The translations under genes were made by a program, and so were the position numbers. Below the pieces are notes generated by a model that saw only the letters and a list, made by a program, of their open reading frames with translations, ran no database searches and was not told the origin of the DNA. From contig CP019454.1 in the NCBI GenBank assembly GCA_002951815.1, positions 3,253,204 through 3,317,203 on the forward strand: a stretch of 64,000 nt of DNA. The letters are read 5' to 3'. This document shows, piece after piece, positions 36,635-45,073 of this stretch; within the stretch, counting starts at the first letter, position 1, and the number at the start of each line of letters is the position of its first letter. The stretch is from Sulfobacillus thermotolerans (GTDB taxonomy: Bacteria; Bacillota; Sulfobacillia; Sulfobacillales; Sulfobacillaceae).

Positions 36635-37413
36635 ATGAATGCCAATGTCCCTAAAGAGACGGCCGTATTGACGGCAAAAATTGCGGAGGGCCGACTGGGC
36701 GATGTCAACAGCTCATACGTCCTTTCATATCCGCTGCTTTGAGTCATCGGTCCTTCGGTAATCCAAGGAGCCAATCCGCGCGCCACCATCGCTTCGGTAT
36801 AGCCTTGGCGTCTTTGCTGAGCCGTTTGACAGCTTCCTGGTCCTGCTAAGTGCACAATCCGCCGGTGCCCGAGATCTAACAAATGCTCTGTCGCCAACCA
36901 AGCCCCCTGGCGATTGTCTACGTTGTACCAAACGTACGGCGGTTCTCCGCCATAGACGACACAAGGCACCTGCTCGTCTTCCAAAAACCGCACCGCTGCC
37001 TCCATATCGGCGTCATAGATTAACACCATACCATCCACCCGACGGGATCGTGCAACCCCCTCCAAATACGACACAAGATCGTGCTGCGAGGGTTCGGGAG
37101 CCAATACGATTAAGTGATACCCCGCGCGTTGACACGCGCGGATGAGGCCCGACATCACGAACGTCGGCAGGGTCCCCGTGCTGGCCACCGATGGCGGAAC
37201 CACCACGCCAATCGTCTCGGATTGGCCCCGCACTAAAAATCGCCCCTGCGCATTGGCCCGGTAATGCAACGCTTCCGCAGCACGGCGGACACGCTCGGCG
37301 GTTTCTGGCGAAATATTGCCCCGGTTATTCAAAACATAGGAAACGGTTGCGGTTGACACCCCAGCTAATTTCGCCACATCGCTAATGCGGGCGGGGCGAT
37401 TTCTGTGATCCAA
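36440..37413 (-). pseudogene. LacI-family transcriptional regulator, frameshifted
   Basis: From TTG 37413 (GAGGTG upstream) the frame encodes a LacI helix-turn-helix (ISDVAKLAGVSTATVSYVLNN) and a periplasmic-binding-like sensor domain up to IFAVNTAVSLGTL near 36640. There it leaves the family pattern and stops at 36568. The missing C-terminus (DIGIHVPRQLSIVGFG...VREST) continues in another frame, and about six residues between LG and the DIG motif are absent. A small deletion is the likely cause. If real, the repressor core is incomplete and the operon may be derepressed. A sequencing error is possible. Confidence 0.75.
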
Positions 37414-37433
37414 ATATTTTCACCTCAGCACTT

Positions 37434-37454
37434 AATCGTTTCACTTAAACGATT
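37434..37454. promoter_or_regulatory. LacI-type operator
   Basis: Perfect palindrome AATCGTTT-cactt-AAACGATT, of the size and composition of LacI-family operators. It sits 20 bp upstream of the regulator start and overlaps the -35 box of the divergent sugar operon, so it could control both. Confidence 0.75.
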
Positions 37455-37481
37455 GAATTATATGGAATATCGTGCCATAAT
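37453..37481 (+). promoter_or_regulatory. Promoter of the sugar ABC transporter operon
   Basis: -35 TTGAAT (37453-37458), 17-bp spacer, -10 CATAAT (37476-37481). Transcription would start near 37488, leaving a leader of about 150 nt. Confidence 0.6.
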
Positions 37482-37637
37482 ACTAGAAGTTTTCTGTATT
37501 GCATACATAATCACGCAGAAAACAATCGCATTGGCAGGATTCTTTCGCCATCATACTGCCTTTCGGGTCATAGAATGACCAGGCGCCGCCGTTGCTTCTG
37601 ACAACGCGCTGCCTACCAAAGGATAGGAGGATGCCCC

Positions 37638-38915
37638 GTGAACATGCCAAGACAGGTTCGCCGCCGCACTGTGGCCGTCATGAGCAGCACAGCCTTGCTA
37701 CTCACCCTCGCCGGTTGCGGATCTAGTGCCACAGGCGCCAGCGGTCCCCATAACGTCACCATCGTCTTTGCCACCCAAGGGCTCGGAACCGAAGCCCAAG
37801 CTACACAAGCCGCTGTCAACGCGTTTGAAAAACTTCATCCCCATATTCATGTCCAAATTGAAACCTTGTCGGCCTCCTCGAACGACGCTTATCAAACCCT
37901 TATTACCGATTTAACGTCAGGATCGGGTACGCCCGACGTTATCACCGCCGATGTTATTTGGCCCGCCACATTTGCCGCCGCCAAATGGATTATGCCTCTA
38001 AACCAATTTCATCCCAATACCAGCACATTTTATCAAGGAATGGTCAAGTCAGGAGAGTATCACGGCAAACTCTATGCCATGCCTTGGTTTATTAATGTGG
38101 AAGGCTTGTATTACCGCACCGATCTCGTCAAAACTCCCCCTAAAACTTTTGCTCAGCTCACCGCTGATGCCCGGGCCGCTATGAAGAAAAACCCCAAATT
38201 GATTGGGCTGGCCTTTGAGGGGAACAAATATGAAGGAGCCGTCACCGTCTTTCAAGACATTTCAGGCGGCTTTGGTGGGTCATTTCTTAACGCTCAAGGC
38301 AAGCCGGTCTTGAATTCTCCTCAAAATATCAAGGCCTTGACGTGGCTCGACAACGCCATAAAGACAGGATTGTCGCCCACCGCAGTGACCGGGTGGGAAG
38401 AGGGAAATGTTCAGCAAGCTTTTCTCTCGGGTGATGCCGTCTTTGCCACCAACTGGCCCTATCTCTATCCCTTAGCGGAAGCATCAGGATCTGCTGTGAA
38501 AAACGAAGTGGCTTTTGTCCCCACGCCTATAGATGGAGGGCAACCTACAGCCTCATTAGGCGGCGATGACCTCGTCATCAACAAAAATACCAAGTATCCC
38601 AAACAGGCCTGGGAACTGGTGAAATATCTCACCTCCGCTAAAACGATGACAGCGCGGGCGCTCATCTCAGGCGATCCTCCCGCCCGGACCGATGCTTACA
38701 CCCCGAGCTTATTGGCCAAAGCCCCGTGGTTCAAACAAGAAGAGGTGGTCTATGCCGACGCGACCCCACGTCCCGTCACCCCTTTGTATCCCCAAATCTC
38801 GGCCCAGATTCAAGAAGCCCTATCGGCCACCTATTCCGGGCAAGAAACTCCCACCCAGGCGCTCAATCAAGCCCAAAAGGCTGTGGAAGCGATTGTGAGC
38901 GGCCATGGCAGCTAA
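37638..38915 (+). CDS. Sugar ABC transporter substrate-binding lipoprotein
   Basis: 425 residues from GTG 37638, seven bases after AGGAGG. The signal ends in lipobox LAGC. The fold is that of MalE/family 1 binding proteins: EKLHPHIHVQIETLSASSND, YHGKLYAMPWFINVEGLYYRTDL, and WELVKYLTS near the C-terminus. It would bind an oligosaccharide outside the cell and pass it to the two permeases that follow. The neighbouring glucoamylase and debranching enzyme point to an alpha-glucoside such as maltodextrin, trehalose or isomaltose. No ATPase gene is present here; a shared MsmK/MalK-type ATPase elsewhere is probable. Confidence 0.93.
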   Translation: MNMPRQVRRRTVAVMSSTALLLTLAGCGSSATGASGPHNVTIVFATQGLGTEAQATQAAVNAFEKLHPHIHVQIETLSASSNDAYQTLITDLTSGSGTPDVITADVIWPATFAAAKWIMPLNQFHPNTSTFYQGMVKSGEYHGKLYAMPWFINVEGLYYRTDLVKTPPKTFAQLTADARAAMKKNPKLIGLAFEGNKYEGAVTVFQDISGGFGGSFLNAQGKPVLNSPQNIKALTWLDNAIKTGLSPTAVTGWEEGNVQQAFLSGDAVFATNWPYLYPLAEASGSAVKNEVAFVPTPIDGGQPTASLGGDDLVINKNTKYPKQAWELVKYLTSAKTMTARALISGDPPARTDAYTPSLLAKAPWFKQEEVVYADATPRPVTPLYPQISAQIQEALSATYSGQETPTQALNQAQKAVEAIVSGHGS

Positions 38916-39858
38916 GACGCAACTAGCTCCTGCACTAGGCACAGGCTCTCCCCAGCCAAAGCGGCGCCGTTCCTATATGGCTGCCCGTTCGCGGGTTGGG
39001 TATCTTTTGGTCTTACCGGCAGTGGCGGCCTTAGCCGCCATTGCCATCTATCCTCTTGTATACAATTTGGTGTTGTCGACCCGGTTTGATGTGCTGACGG
39101 AGCCGGGCACCGGCCACTTTACCGGGTTAGCCAACTATAAACAGATGGTCACTGACCCTAATTTCTGGGGGGACTTAGGTCGGACGGGGATTTTTATGGT
39201 CGTCTCCGTCACCCTGGAATTTGTCGCGGGCCTCATTTTGGCTCTCATTGTCCACCGGCAGTTTAAGGCGCGTGGCTTGGTCCGCGCATCGATTCTTATC
39301 CCCTGGGCCATCCCAACCGCGGTATCTGCCCTGCTTTGGAAAATGTTCTTTGATATCCGCTCAGGCTTTGTCGACTTCGCCCTCAAGGCTTTGCACCTGC
39401 CCGGTTCTCAACTCGTGTGGTTCAACTCGCCGACGCTAGCTTGGGTACCCATTATTCTGAGCGATATGTGGAAGAACACACCTTTCATTGCGCTATTGCT
39501 GCTGGCAGGCTTGCAAACCATTCCGCAAGAGATCTATGAGAGTGCACGCATCGATGGCGCCAACAGCTGGCAAGCGTTCTGGGCGATCACGCTTCCCTTG
39601 CTGCGCCCAGCCATTATGGTCGCTCTCATTTTCCGCACCTTAAGCGCTATGCTCGTCTTCGACACGATTTTTGTGATGACAGGCGGCGGACCCGGCCAAA
39701 GCACCGAAGTCGTAGCTTATTACGATTGGTACAAATATATGGTGTCCTTGAACTTCGGCTTTGGGGCAGCGGTGGCGGTCGCGATTACGGTTCTCGCGTT
39801 AATATTGGCCGCCATATATGTGCGCCTGTTGCGCCAAAGAGGAGGGTTTATGGCATGA
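38905..39858 (+). CDS. Sugar ABC transporter permease (MalF/UgpA type)
   Basis: 317 residues, overlapping the binding-protein gene by 11 bp. Six membrane helices and the cytoplasmic EAA loop EIYESARIDGANSWQAFWAITLPLLRP, which docks to the ATPase. It ends with GGGPGQSTEVVAYYDWYKYM and a last helix typical of this family. It pairs with the next gene. Confidence 0.93.
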   Translation: MAAKTQLAPALGTGSPQPKRRRSYMAARSRVGYLLVLPAVAALAAIAIYPLVYNLVLSTRFDVLTEPGTGHFTGLANYKQMVTDPNFWGDLGRTGIFMVVSVTLEFVAGLILALIVHRQFKARGLVRASILIPWAIPTAVSALLWKMFFDIRSGFVDFALKALHLPGSQLVWFNSPTLAWVPIILSDMWKNTPFIALLLLAGLQTIPQEIYESARIDGANSWQAFWAITLPLLRPAIMVALIFRTLSAMLVFDTIFVMTGGGPGQSTEVVAYYDWYKYMVSLNFGFGAAVAVAITVLALILAAIYVRLLRQRGGFMA

Positions 39859-40682
39859 AATCACGCCTAGGCCGGACAGGATTCAATGCATTGGTGGCGA
39901 TTATTATCCTCTACTCGCTCTTTCCCTTCTATTGGGTCTTCAAGTCTTCGCTCGAATCCTCATTTGCGCTGAACCGACAAACATCGAGCATATGGCCCAC
40001 ACAGTGGACCTTTGTGCACTATGAAGCCATATTTGCGGTCGAAAACTTTCTCAGGCCGCTCTTAAACAGCATGTTCGTCGCAGGCATGGCAACGTTGTTA
40101 TCGGTCGTGCTGGGATCGATGGCCGCTTATGGGCTCTCACGCATGCCGATTAAAGGAAAAGTCCCCATTCTTGGTTTTATTCTGCTCGTCTCGTTCTTTC
40201 CCCAAATCGCTATGGTCGGTCCCTTATTCCTGGTGTTCCGCCATCTGCATTGGCTCAACACCTATCAGAGCTTGATTATCCCCTATCTCATTTTGTCGTT
40301 GCCCATCACCACGTGGATTTTGACGGCATTTTTCAGCCAAATCCCGGCAGACATTGAAGAAGCGGCCATGGTGGACGGCGCTACCATCACCCAAACCATC
40401 ACCCGCGTATTTGCACCGATTGCCATGCCTGGCATCTTTACAGCCGCCATTTTAGGCTTTCTTCTCTCGTGGAATGACTTTCTCTTTGCGCTCTCGTTCA
40501 TTCAGACGCCTAATATGGATACCGTTCCGCTAGCCCTCGTCAATTTCCGCAACGCCTATTACGTGCATTATGGGCAAATTTATGCAGGCGTCGTGATTGC
40601 ATCTCTGCCCATTGCCTTGATTGTTTTGTTCTTGCAAAAGCGGATTGAATCGGGGCTCACCGCAGGCAGTGTGAAGGGTTAG
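39855..40682 (+). CDS. Sugar ABC transporter permease (MalG/UgpE type)
   Basis: 275 residues from ATG 39855, which overlaps the previous stop codon (ATGA). GGAGGG lies about ten bases upstream. The frame is open further upstream (to 39726), but that part is a shadow of the first permease. The EAA loop is DIEEAAMVDGATITQTITRVFAPIAMP. C-terminal helix ends ESGLTAGSVKG, the usual MalG-type ending. Confidence 0.93.
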   Translation: MKSRLGRTGFNALVAIIILYSLFPFYWVFKSSLESSFALNRQTSSIWPTQWTFVHYEAIFAVENFLRPLLNSMFVAGMATLLSVVLGSMAAYGLSRMPIKGKVPILGFILLVSFFPQIAMVGPLFLVFRHLHWLNTYQSLIIPYLILSLPITTWILTAFFSQIPADIEEAAMVDGATITQTITRVFAPIAMPGIFTAAILGFLLSWNDFLFALSFIQTPNMDTVPLALVNFRNAYYVHYGQIYAGVVIASLPIALIVLFLQKRIESGLTAGSVKG

Positions 40683-40748
40683 ACGCCCAATACCCCCTCA
40701 TCACATCCATCGTCATGCCCACACAGAAAGGCAGGTTTTCGTCTCACC

Positions 40749-42536
40749 ATGAAACCCTTTTACGCCCTGTTGGCCAATGGCCTTACGACGGCTCTCGCCG
40801 GTCCCACGGGGGCCGTAGACTGGTGGCCGGTTCCAAGATTTGATGGACCCACCATCTTTAGCCGCCTGCTCGATCATCACGCTGGGGGCTATCTGAGTCT
40901 GGAGCCCGAAGGGTATACCACCGTCACGCAGCGCTACCGTCCCGAAGGGCTGTTTCTGGAAACGCATTTCGAGTGTCCCGGTGGCTTCGCCACCATAACT
41001 ACGGGTCTAGAAGTGGGACGCAATGCGCTGTGGCTGACCGCGAATAGTACCGTTCCGCTGGTCTTGACGTGCCGACCCAGCTTTAATTATGGCGTCGTCA
41101 GGCCCTCTTTTGTGCCACTGCCCCACGGCATGCGCTTCATTAATCCTGTAGGGCCTGGCCAAGCCGCCCTCATTATCCAAGGTCCGGCCGAGCTGATGAG
41201 CCGCATGGACCAATGGCGATGTGGCCCTGGACGCCTTACGGTGGTCTTCCGGGTATTGATGGAAGCCAAACCCGACTGGCGTTGGCTCTCGGCCCCAGTT
41301 CCAACCGATGCAGACCGCATTTGGGTCAAATCTTCTGCCTTTTGGGCGCTGCCCACGGCGGCGCAAGATGCCGAAGAGCCTATTAGACGCAGCTTGCAAA
41401 TCATTAAAGGCTTGACGTTTCGTCCCACCGGCGCCCCGGTAGCGGCAGCCACGACCTCTTTACCGGAAGCTCCCGGCGAGTCCCGACAGTGGGACTACCG
41501 CTACGTATGGGTTCGCGACAGCGCCTATAGCGGCGAATCCTTGCTGTTAACAGGAAACGTCGTAGAGGCCAAGCGTATTACCGAATTTTTGCTCAACAGT
41601 GTGCTCATCACCGGCCGGGTCTACCCCACGCCGTTCTTGCGGGTAGACGGCACCGTTCCGGAACGCGAGCACGATCTGTTATGGCTCAGGGGCTATGAAC
41701 AGACCCGCCCGGCGCGGGCCGGCAATGGAGCGATTTCTCAACGACAGTTGGATTTAGTCGGCAGTGTCTTATGGCTTGTCTACCGCATTTGGCAAGAGAC
41801 CCACGATGACCTATTTGTCCAGTCCTACTGGTGGGCGATTACGGCTCTCGCGGAGTGGGCTCAAAGAACGTGGTACCAAGACGATGCCTCCTTATGGGAA
41901 TACCGTACGATCCGCGGCCAGCATACCCATTCGCGCATGATGAACTGGCTAGGGCTCACCACCGCAGCAGCAATGGCACGCCATGCTATGCACGATGACA
42001 TCGACGCCAAGCGGTGGCAGGACAGCGCCGAAAAAATCGCCACCGCTCTATGGAAAGAGGCACAGCAAGCGGGCTCGTTCTTACCGCGTTCCACAGGTGG
42101 CATTCCCGACGCGGCGCTTCTCACCTTGCCCCTTTATGGCTTCGTCTCCGTGCATAACCCATACTTTATCAATACATTAAAAACCATTGAGAGCACACTC
42201 GTTGACAATGGGCTCGTCTACCGATACCGTGCCGATGACTTAGGCAAGGCGCGCTTTCCATTTTTGTTGGTTGGGTTTTGGTATGCCCGCGTGCTGTTGC
42301 GGCAAGGGCGGCACGAGGAGGCCCAGCACGTGATTGAGCGGCACTTGGCACAAGCCACGCCCTTAGGCTTGTACGGCGAACATGCTGATGAAAAAACGGG
42401 AACCGTACGGGGAAATTTTCCCCAGCTCTTCTCCCATAGTGCGTTGGTGACTACCCTGATGGAGCAAAAGTTTCTCGCCCAAGGGCGACCCTTACCCGAA
42501 TATGCCTTATTGACCGCAACAAAACTTATGGGCTAG
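40749..42536 (+). CDS. GH15 glucoamylase/trehalase-like glycoside hydrolase
   Basis: 595 residues. The N-terminal beta domain starts IANG-like (YALLANGLTTALAGPTGAVDWWPVPRFDGPTIFS), typical of bacterial and archaeal GH15 enzymes. The (alpha/alpha)6 barrel has QWDYRYVWVRDSAYS, LWEYRTIRGQHTHSRMMNW (first catalytic Glu) and LYGEHADEKTGTVRGNFPQLFSH (second catalytic Glu). No signal peptide, so it acts in the cytoplasm on imported alpha-glucosides. It follows the permeases by 66 bp in the same direction. Substrate could be trehalose, maltose or isomaltose; sequence alone does not decide. Confidence 0.9.
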   Translation: MKPFYALLANGLTTALAGPTGAVDWWPVPRFDGPTIFSRLLDHHAGGYLSLEPEGYTTVTQRYRPEGLFLETHFECPGGFATITTGLEVGRNALWLTANSTVPLVLTCRPSFNYGVVRPSFVPLPHGMRFINPVGPGQAALIIQGPAELMSRMDQWRCGPGRLTVVFRVLMEAKPDWRWLSAPVPTDADRIWVKSSAFWALPTAAQDAEEPIRRSLQIIKGLTFRPTGAPVAAATTSLPEAPGESRQWDYRYVWVRDSAYSGESLLLTGNVVEAKRITEFLLNSVLITGRVYPTPFLRVDGTVPEREHDLLWLRGYEQTRPARAGNGAISQRQLDLVGSVLWLVYRIWQETHDDLFVQSYWWAITALAEWAQRTWYQDDASLWEYRTIRGQHTHSRMMNWLGLTTAAAMARHAMHDDIDAKRWQDSAEKIATALWKEAQQAGSFLPRSTGGIPDAALLTLPLYGFVSVHNPYFINTLKTIESTLVDNGLVYRYRADDLGKARFPFLLVGFWYARVLLRQGRHEEAQHVIERHLAQATPLGLYGEHADEKTGTVRGNFPQLFSHSALVTTLMEQKFLAQGRPLPEYALLTATKLMG

Positions 42537-42556
42537 CCCTATCCTCGAAGATCGCT

Positions 42557-42590
42557 ACAGGCCTCCGCATAACCAACGTCGGGGGCCTGT
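42557..42590 (+). terminator. Terminator of the sugar operon
   Basis: ACAGGCC-t-CCG (42557-42567) pairs with CGG-g-GGCCTGT (42580-42590), 20 bp after the glucoamylase stop. Confidence 0.6.
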
Positions 42591-42907
42591 GGCCTTTACC
42601 GCGCTACAGTGAGCCGCCCCGAAAACAATATCCATGCTATACTCTATACAAATTGCTATCATACCCTTACGAAGTGAAATTCATATGATGACCAATCCCA
42701 TAAACCCATAGGCACCGCCATGGATCTAGTGGCGCTTGCATGGGCCGTACGGATACGCCAATTCATCTGGGATGCGTCGCCTGGGCGATTCTATATTGAG
42801 AGATCTCAGAGGCCTCGTGAGACATTATCACGGTGCCTCTATGAAGGGGGATGGGGAATGCTAGGAGAGTCTCTTGCCATAGCGGTCTCTTGGGTTCCTA
42901 CCGCGGT
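42591..42907. other. Leader region of the STAND gene with a hairpin
   Basis: A long imperfect hairpin at 42808-42840 is built from AGAGGC/GCCTCT and CGTGA/TCACG arms with small internal loops and a 7-nt loop. It lies 70 bp upstream of the start chosen for the NTPase gene and could be a terminator or an RNA control element. A 63-codon frame across it is not convincing. Confidence 0.4.
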
Positions 42908-44878
42908 ATGAATCTGGGGGATGAGGTGGTTCTGTGGCCATCCGAACGCCTGTTTATTGGGCGGGAAGAAGAATGCCAAGCGTTAAGAGATTGGTTAGCA
43001 GAAAAAGTCGCGCCGACGTTCGTGGTCGGACTCCACGGGATCGGTGGCATCGGCAAATCGACGTTGTTGCTGCGGTTTTTTCAAATCGCTCGTGACGCGG
43101 GCGCATTGACCGCGTGGCTCGACGCGCGGACCGTGGACAATACGGCCCAATCCTTTTTATCGGCCTTGCCTTCCGTTTTTCACAGTACCACCCTGGCTTC
43201 ACAACTGACCGCGCAACACGCTGTGCTCGCCATCGACAACTATGACGAAATTTACGGACTCGATGCGTGGTTGCGAGAAGTGCTCCTGCCCTCTTGGCCG
43301 TCGCACAATCTGCTTGTCGTCTTGGCCTCCCGCCAAAGCATTCTTTCCCGGTGGCGTCTAGACCCAGGCTGGCAACGACGTGCTATTGATCTCCCGCTCA
43401 AACCCTTTACGTTAGCCGAGATCCGTCAATGGCAAGCACACGTGTCACGCGTGCCAACCCAGGAAATGCCGGCCGAAACCTTATACGAACAGACGCGAGG
43501 ACTACCTCTGGCGCTGGCCTTGTCGCTCGAGACGCCCGGCACACCAGACGCTACTGGGCTACCTGCGTTATGGAACGAACTAGAAGAGCATTCGCCGTCG
43601 CGCGACGCCGTTGACATCTTAGCCCTAACCCTAGTGGCTCCGTGGAATTTCATTCAAGAAATATTGCACCGTCCCGTGAGCCTTGCGGAATACCAATCCT
43701 TAAGCCAGCTGGCCTTTGTGCGGCGCACGCCGCAAGGCCTGACCCTGCATGACTTGGTCCGGCATTATTGGTATGAGCATCTGCGGGCGCAGCGCCCCGA
43801 GCACTTTACTCAGCTCCGCGACAAAATCTTCCGCTATTTCATCCACCATTGCCGCGTTGGCACGCCCACAAGCGGAACCTTTATGTCCCAGCAATTTTTC
43901 TGGTTGTTCCGCGACGTTTTTGGCATCACCACGCCGTACGCGAATCTAAGGGCCCTCTTGGATCAATTCGAACCCACGCCCTTCCGGCGCGAGGACACCG
44001 AGTGGTTGCTTAACGTCAGCAGGTTATGGCAGCGTGAAAGCCTTCCCATAAGCGCGGAAGACGCCCAGGACTTTCTCTACGAGGTCATGACCCGTTTCCC
44101 AGAACTCTTGCGCATCTTGCGCCGGCAAGACACGGGACAACCTATCGCCTATATGATGTCGATTTGGCTTACGCCGGCAACGGTCGATCTGATGCGCGCC
44201 TATCATCCGGCGTTTACGGACGCATTGCTCGATGCTTTACACCTATCCCAAGAGAATCTGGGGCAGTCCAATACCACCTATCATCTCACAGCAGGCGTAG
44301 ACCCCACGCAACAAGATTATCCCCGTGATGAACTCATGGGCATCGTCATTCGCGATGCCTTTGGGTTGATGGCAGGAAACCGCAATTTGGTCATGGCCCA
44401 AGTCCCAGCACTGCAGCAATTTCTACAAACGTTTGGTTATCATGCGACAACTTTTCACAGTGGTGACGCCATACTTTATGAGCTAGACCTCAGACAACTG
44501 CCGTTTGCGCGCTGGATTGTCCCAGTGTTAGCGCGCTTGTCCCACAGCGCCTTAATACGTCGGACAGACATTACCAGTGCTGAGGTCAAAGCGGCCTATG
44601 AGCACCTTCATGACCATTCCTTTCATCTCGCCGATGACAGTGTATTTTCCGCAGACGCTGGACCCATTTGGCGCCGGGGCCTGAAAGACTTATTAGAGCC
44701 GCCATTTATTGCCCCTTTAACGGCAGAGGATGCCCAGGTCTTGCACTGGGTCTATGTCGAGCGCCACACTGATCCCATCTCGGCCATGAAACGCTTTGCA
44801 TTCAGCCGTGCTAGCTTTTATCGGCACTTACGCACCGCCCTCGAACACGTGACAGAGGTTGTGCAAAAAACATTCTAA
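42908..44878 (+). CDS. STAND-type NTPase (AAA/NB-ARC-like)
   Basis: 656 residues from ATG 42908; an ATG at 42851 in frame is also possible, and neither has a good ribosome binding site. Residues 17-30 (IGREEECQALRDWL) open an ATPase domain with Walker A GGIGKST (residues 46-52), Walker B AVLAIDNYD (105-113), VLASRQ sensor and GLPLALAL motif typical of NB-ARC/STAND proteins. The C-terminal 400 residues are helical and not recognised. The end (AMKRFAFSRASFYRHLRTALEHV) resembles a helix-turn-helix. STAND proteins act as signalling switches and some are phage sensors. Its IS607 neighbour starts 12 bp after the stop. Confidence 0.8.
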   Translation: MNLGDEVVLWPSERLFIGREEECQALRDWLAEKVAPTFVVGLHGIGGIGKSTLLLRFFQIARDAGALTAWLDARTVDNTAQSFLSALPSVFHSTTLASQLTAQHAVLAIDNYDEIYGLDAWLREVLLPSWPSHNLLVVLASRQSILSRWRLDPGWQRRAIDLPLKPFTLAEIRQWQAHVSRVPTQEMPAETLYEQTRGLPLALALSLETPGTPDATGLPALWNELEEHSPSRDAVDILALTLVAPWNFIQEILHRPVSLAEYQSLSQLAFVRRTPQGLTLHDLVRHYWYEHLRAQRPEHFTQLRDKIFRYFIHHCRVGTPTSGTFMSQQFFWLFRDVFGITTPYANLRALLDQFEPTPFRREDTEWLLNVSRLWQRESLPISAEDAQDFLYEVMTRFPELLRILRRQDTGQPIAYMMSIWLTPATVDLMRAYHPAFTDALLDALHLSQENLGQSNTTYHLTAGVDPTQQDYPRDELMGIVIRDAFGLMAGNRNLVMAQVPALQQFLQTFGYHATTFHSGDAILYELDLRQLPFARWIVPVLARLSHSALIRRTDITSAEVKAAYEHLHDHSFHLADDSVFSADAGPIWRRGLKDLLEPPFIAPLTAEDAQVLHWVYVERHTDPISAMKRFAFSRASFYRHLRTALEHVTEVVQKTF

Positions 44879-44892
44879 AGACAACGGGGACC

Positions 44893-45073
44893 GTTCTGAT
44901 GGACTTATCCAAGTCTGATCATCGTTAATCAATTGATCAAACGGAGCCACCTTCCTGTGTCATCATGCCACCGCTTCTTAGGGCCATTGGCCGGTCGTCC
45001 ACGGGCGGGCACTCCACAGGCTGTCACCGAGCAGGTCTGCCGTCAGGCAGACACGGGTGAGGAGCTCCTCACC
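44893..45073 (-). ncRNA. Candidate TnpB guide RNA (omega RNA/reRNA) scaffold
   Basis: TnpB guide RNAs are known to come from the 3' end of tnpB up to the element's right end, with the guide taken from flanking DNA. This segment has the expected hairpins: GGTGAGGAGCTCCTCACC (45056-45073), GTCTGCC-gtca-GGCAGAC (45035-45052, containing the tnpB stop) and an imperfect TGATCA/TGATCA stem near the end. Copy 1 has the same, with a perfect outer stem. The RNA's ends are not determinable here. Confidence 0.45.
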
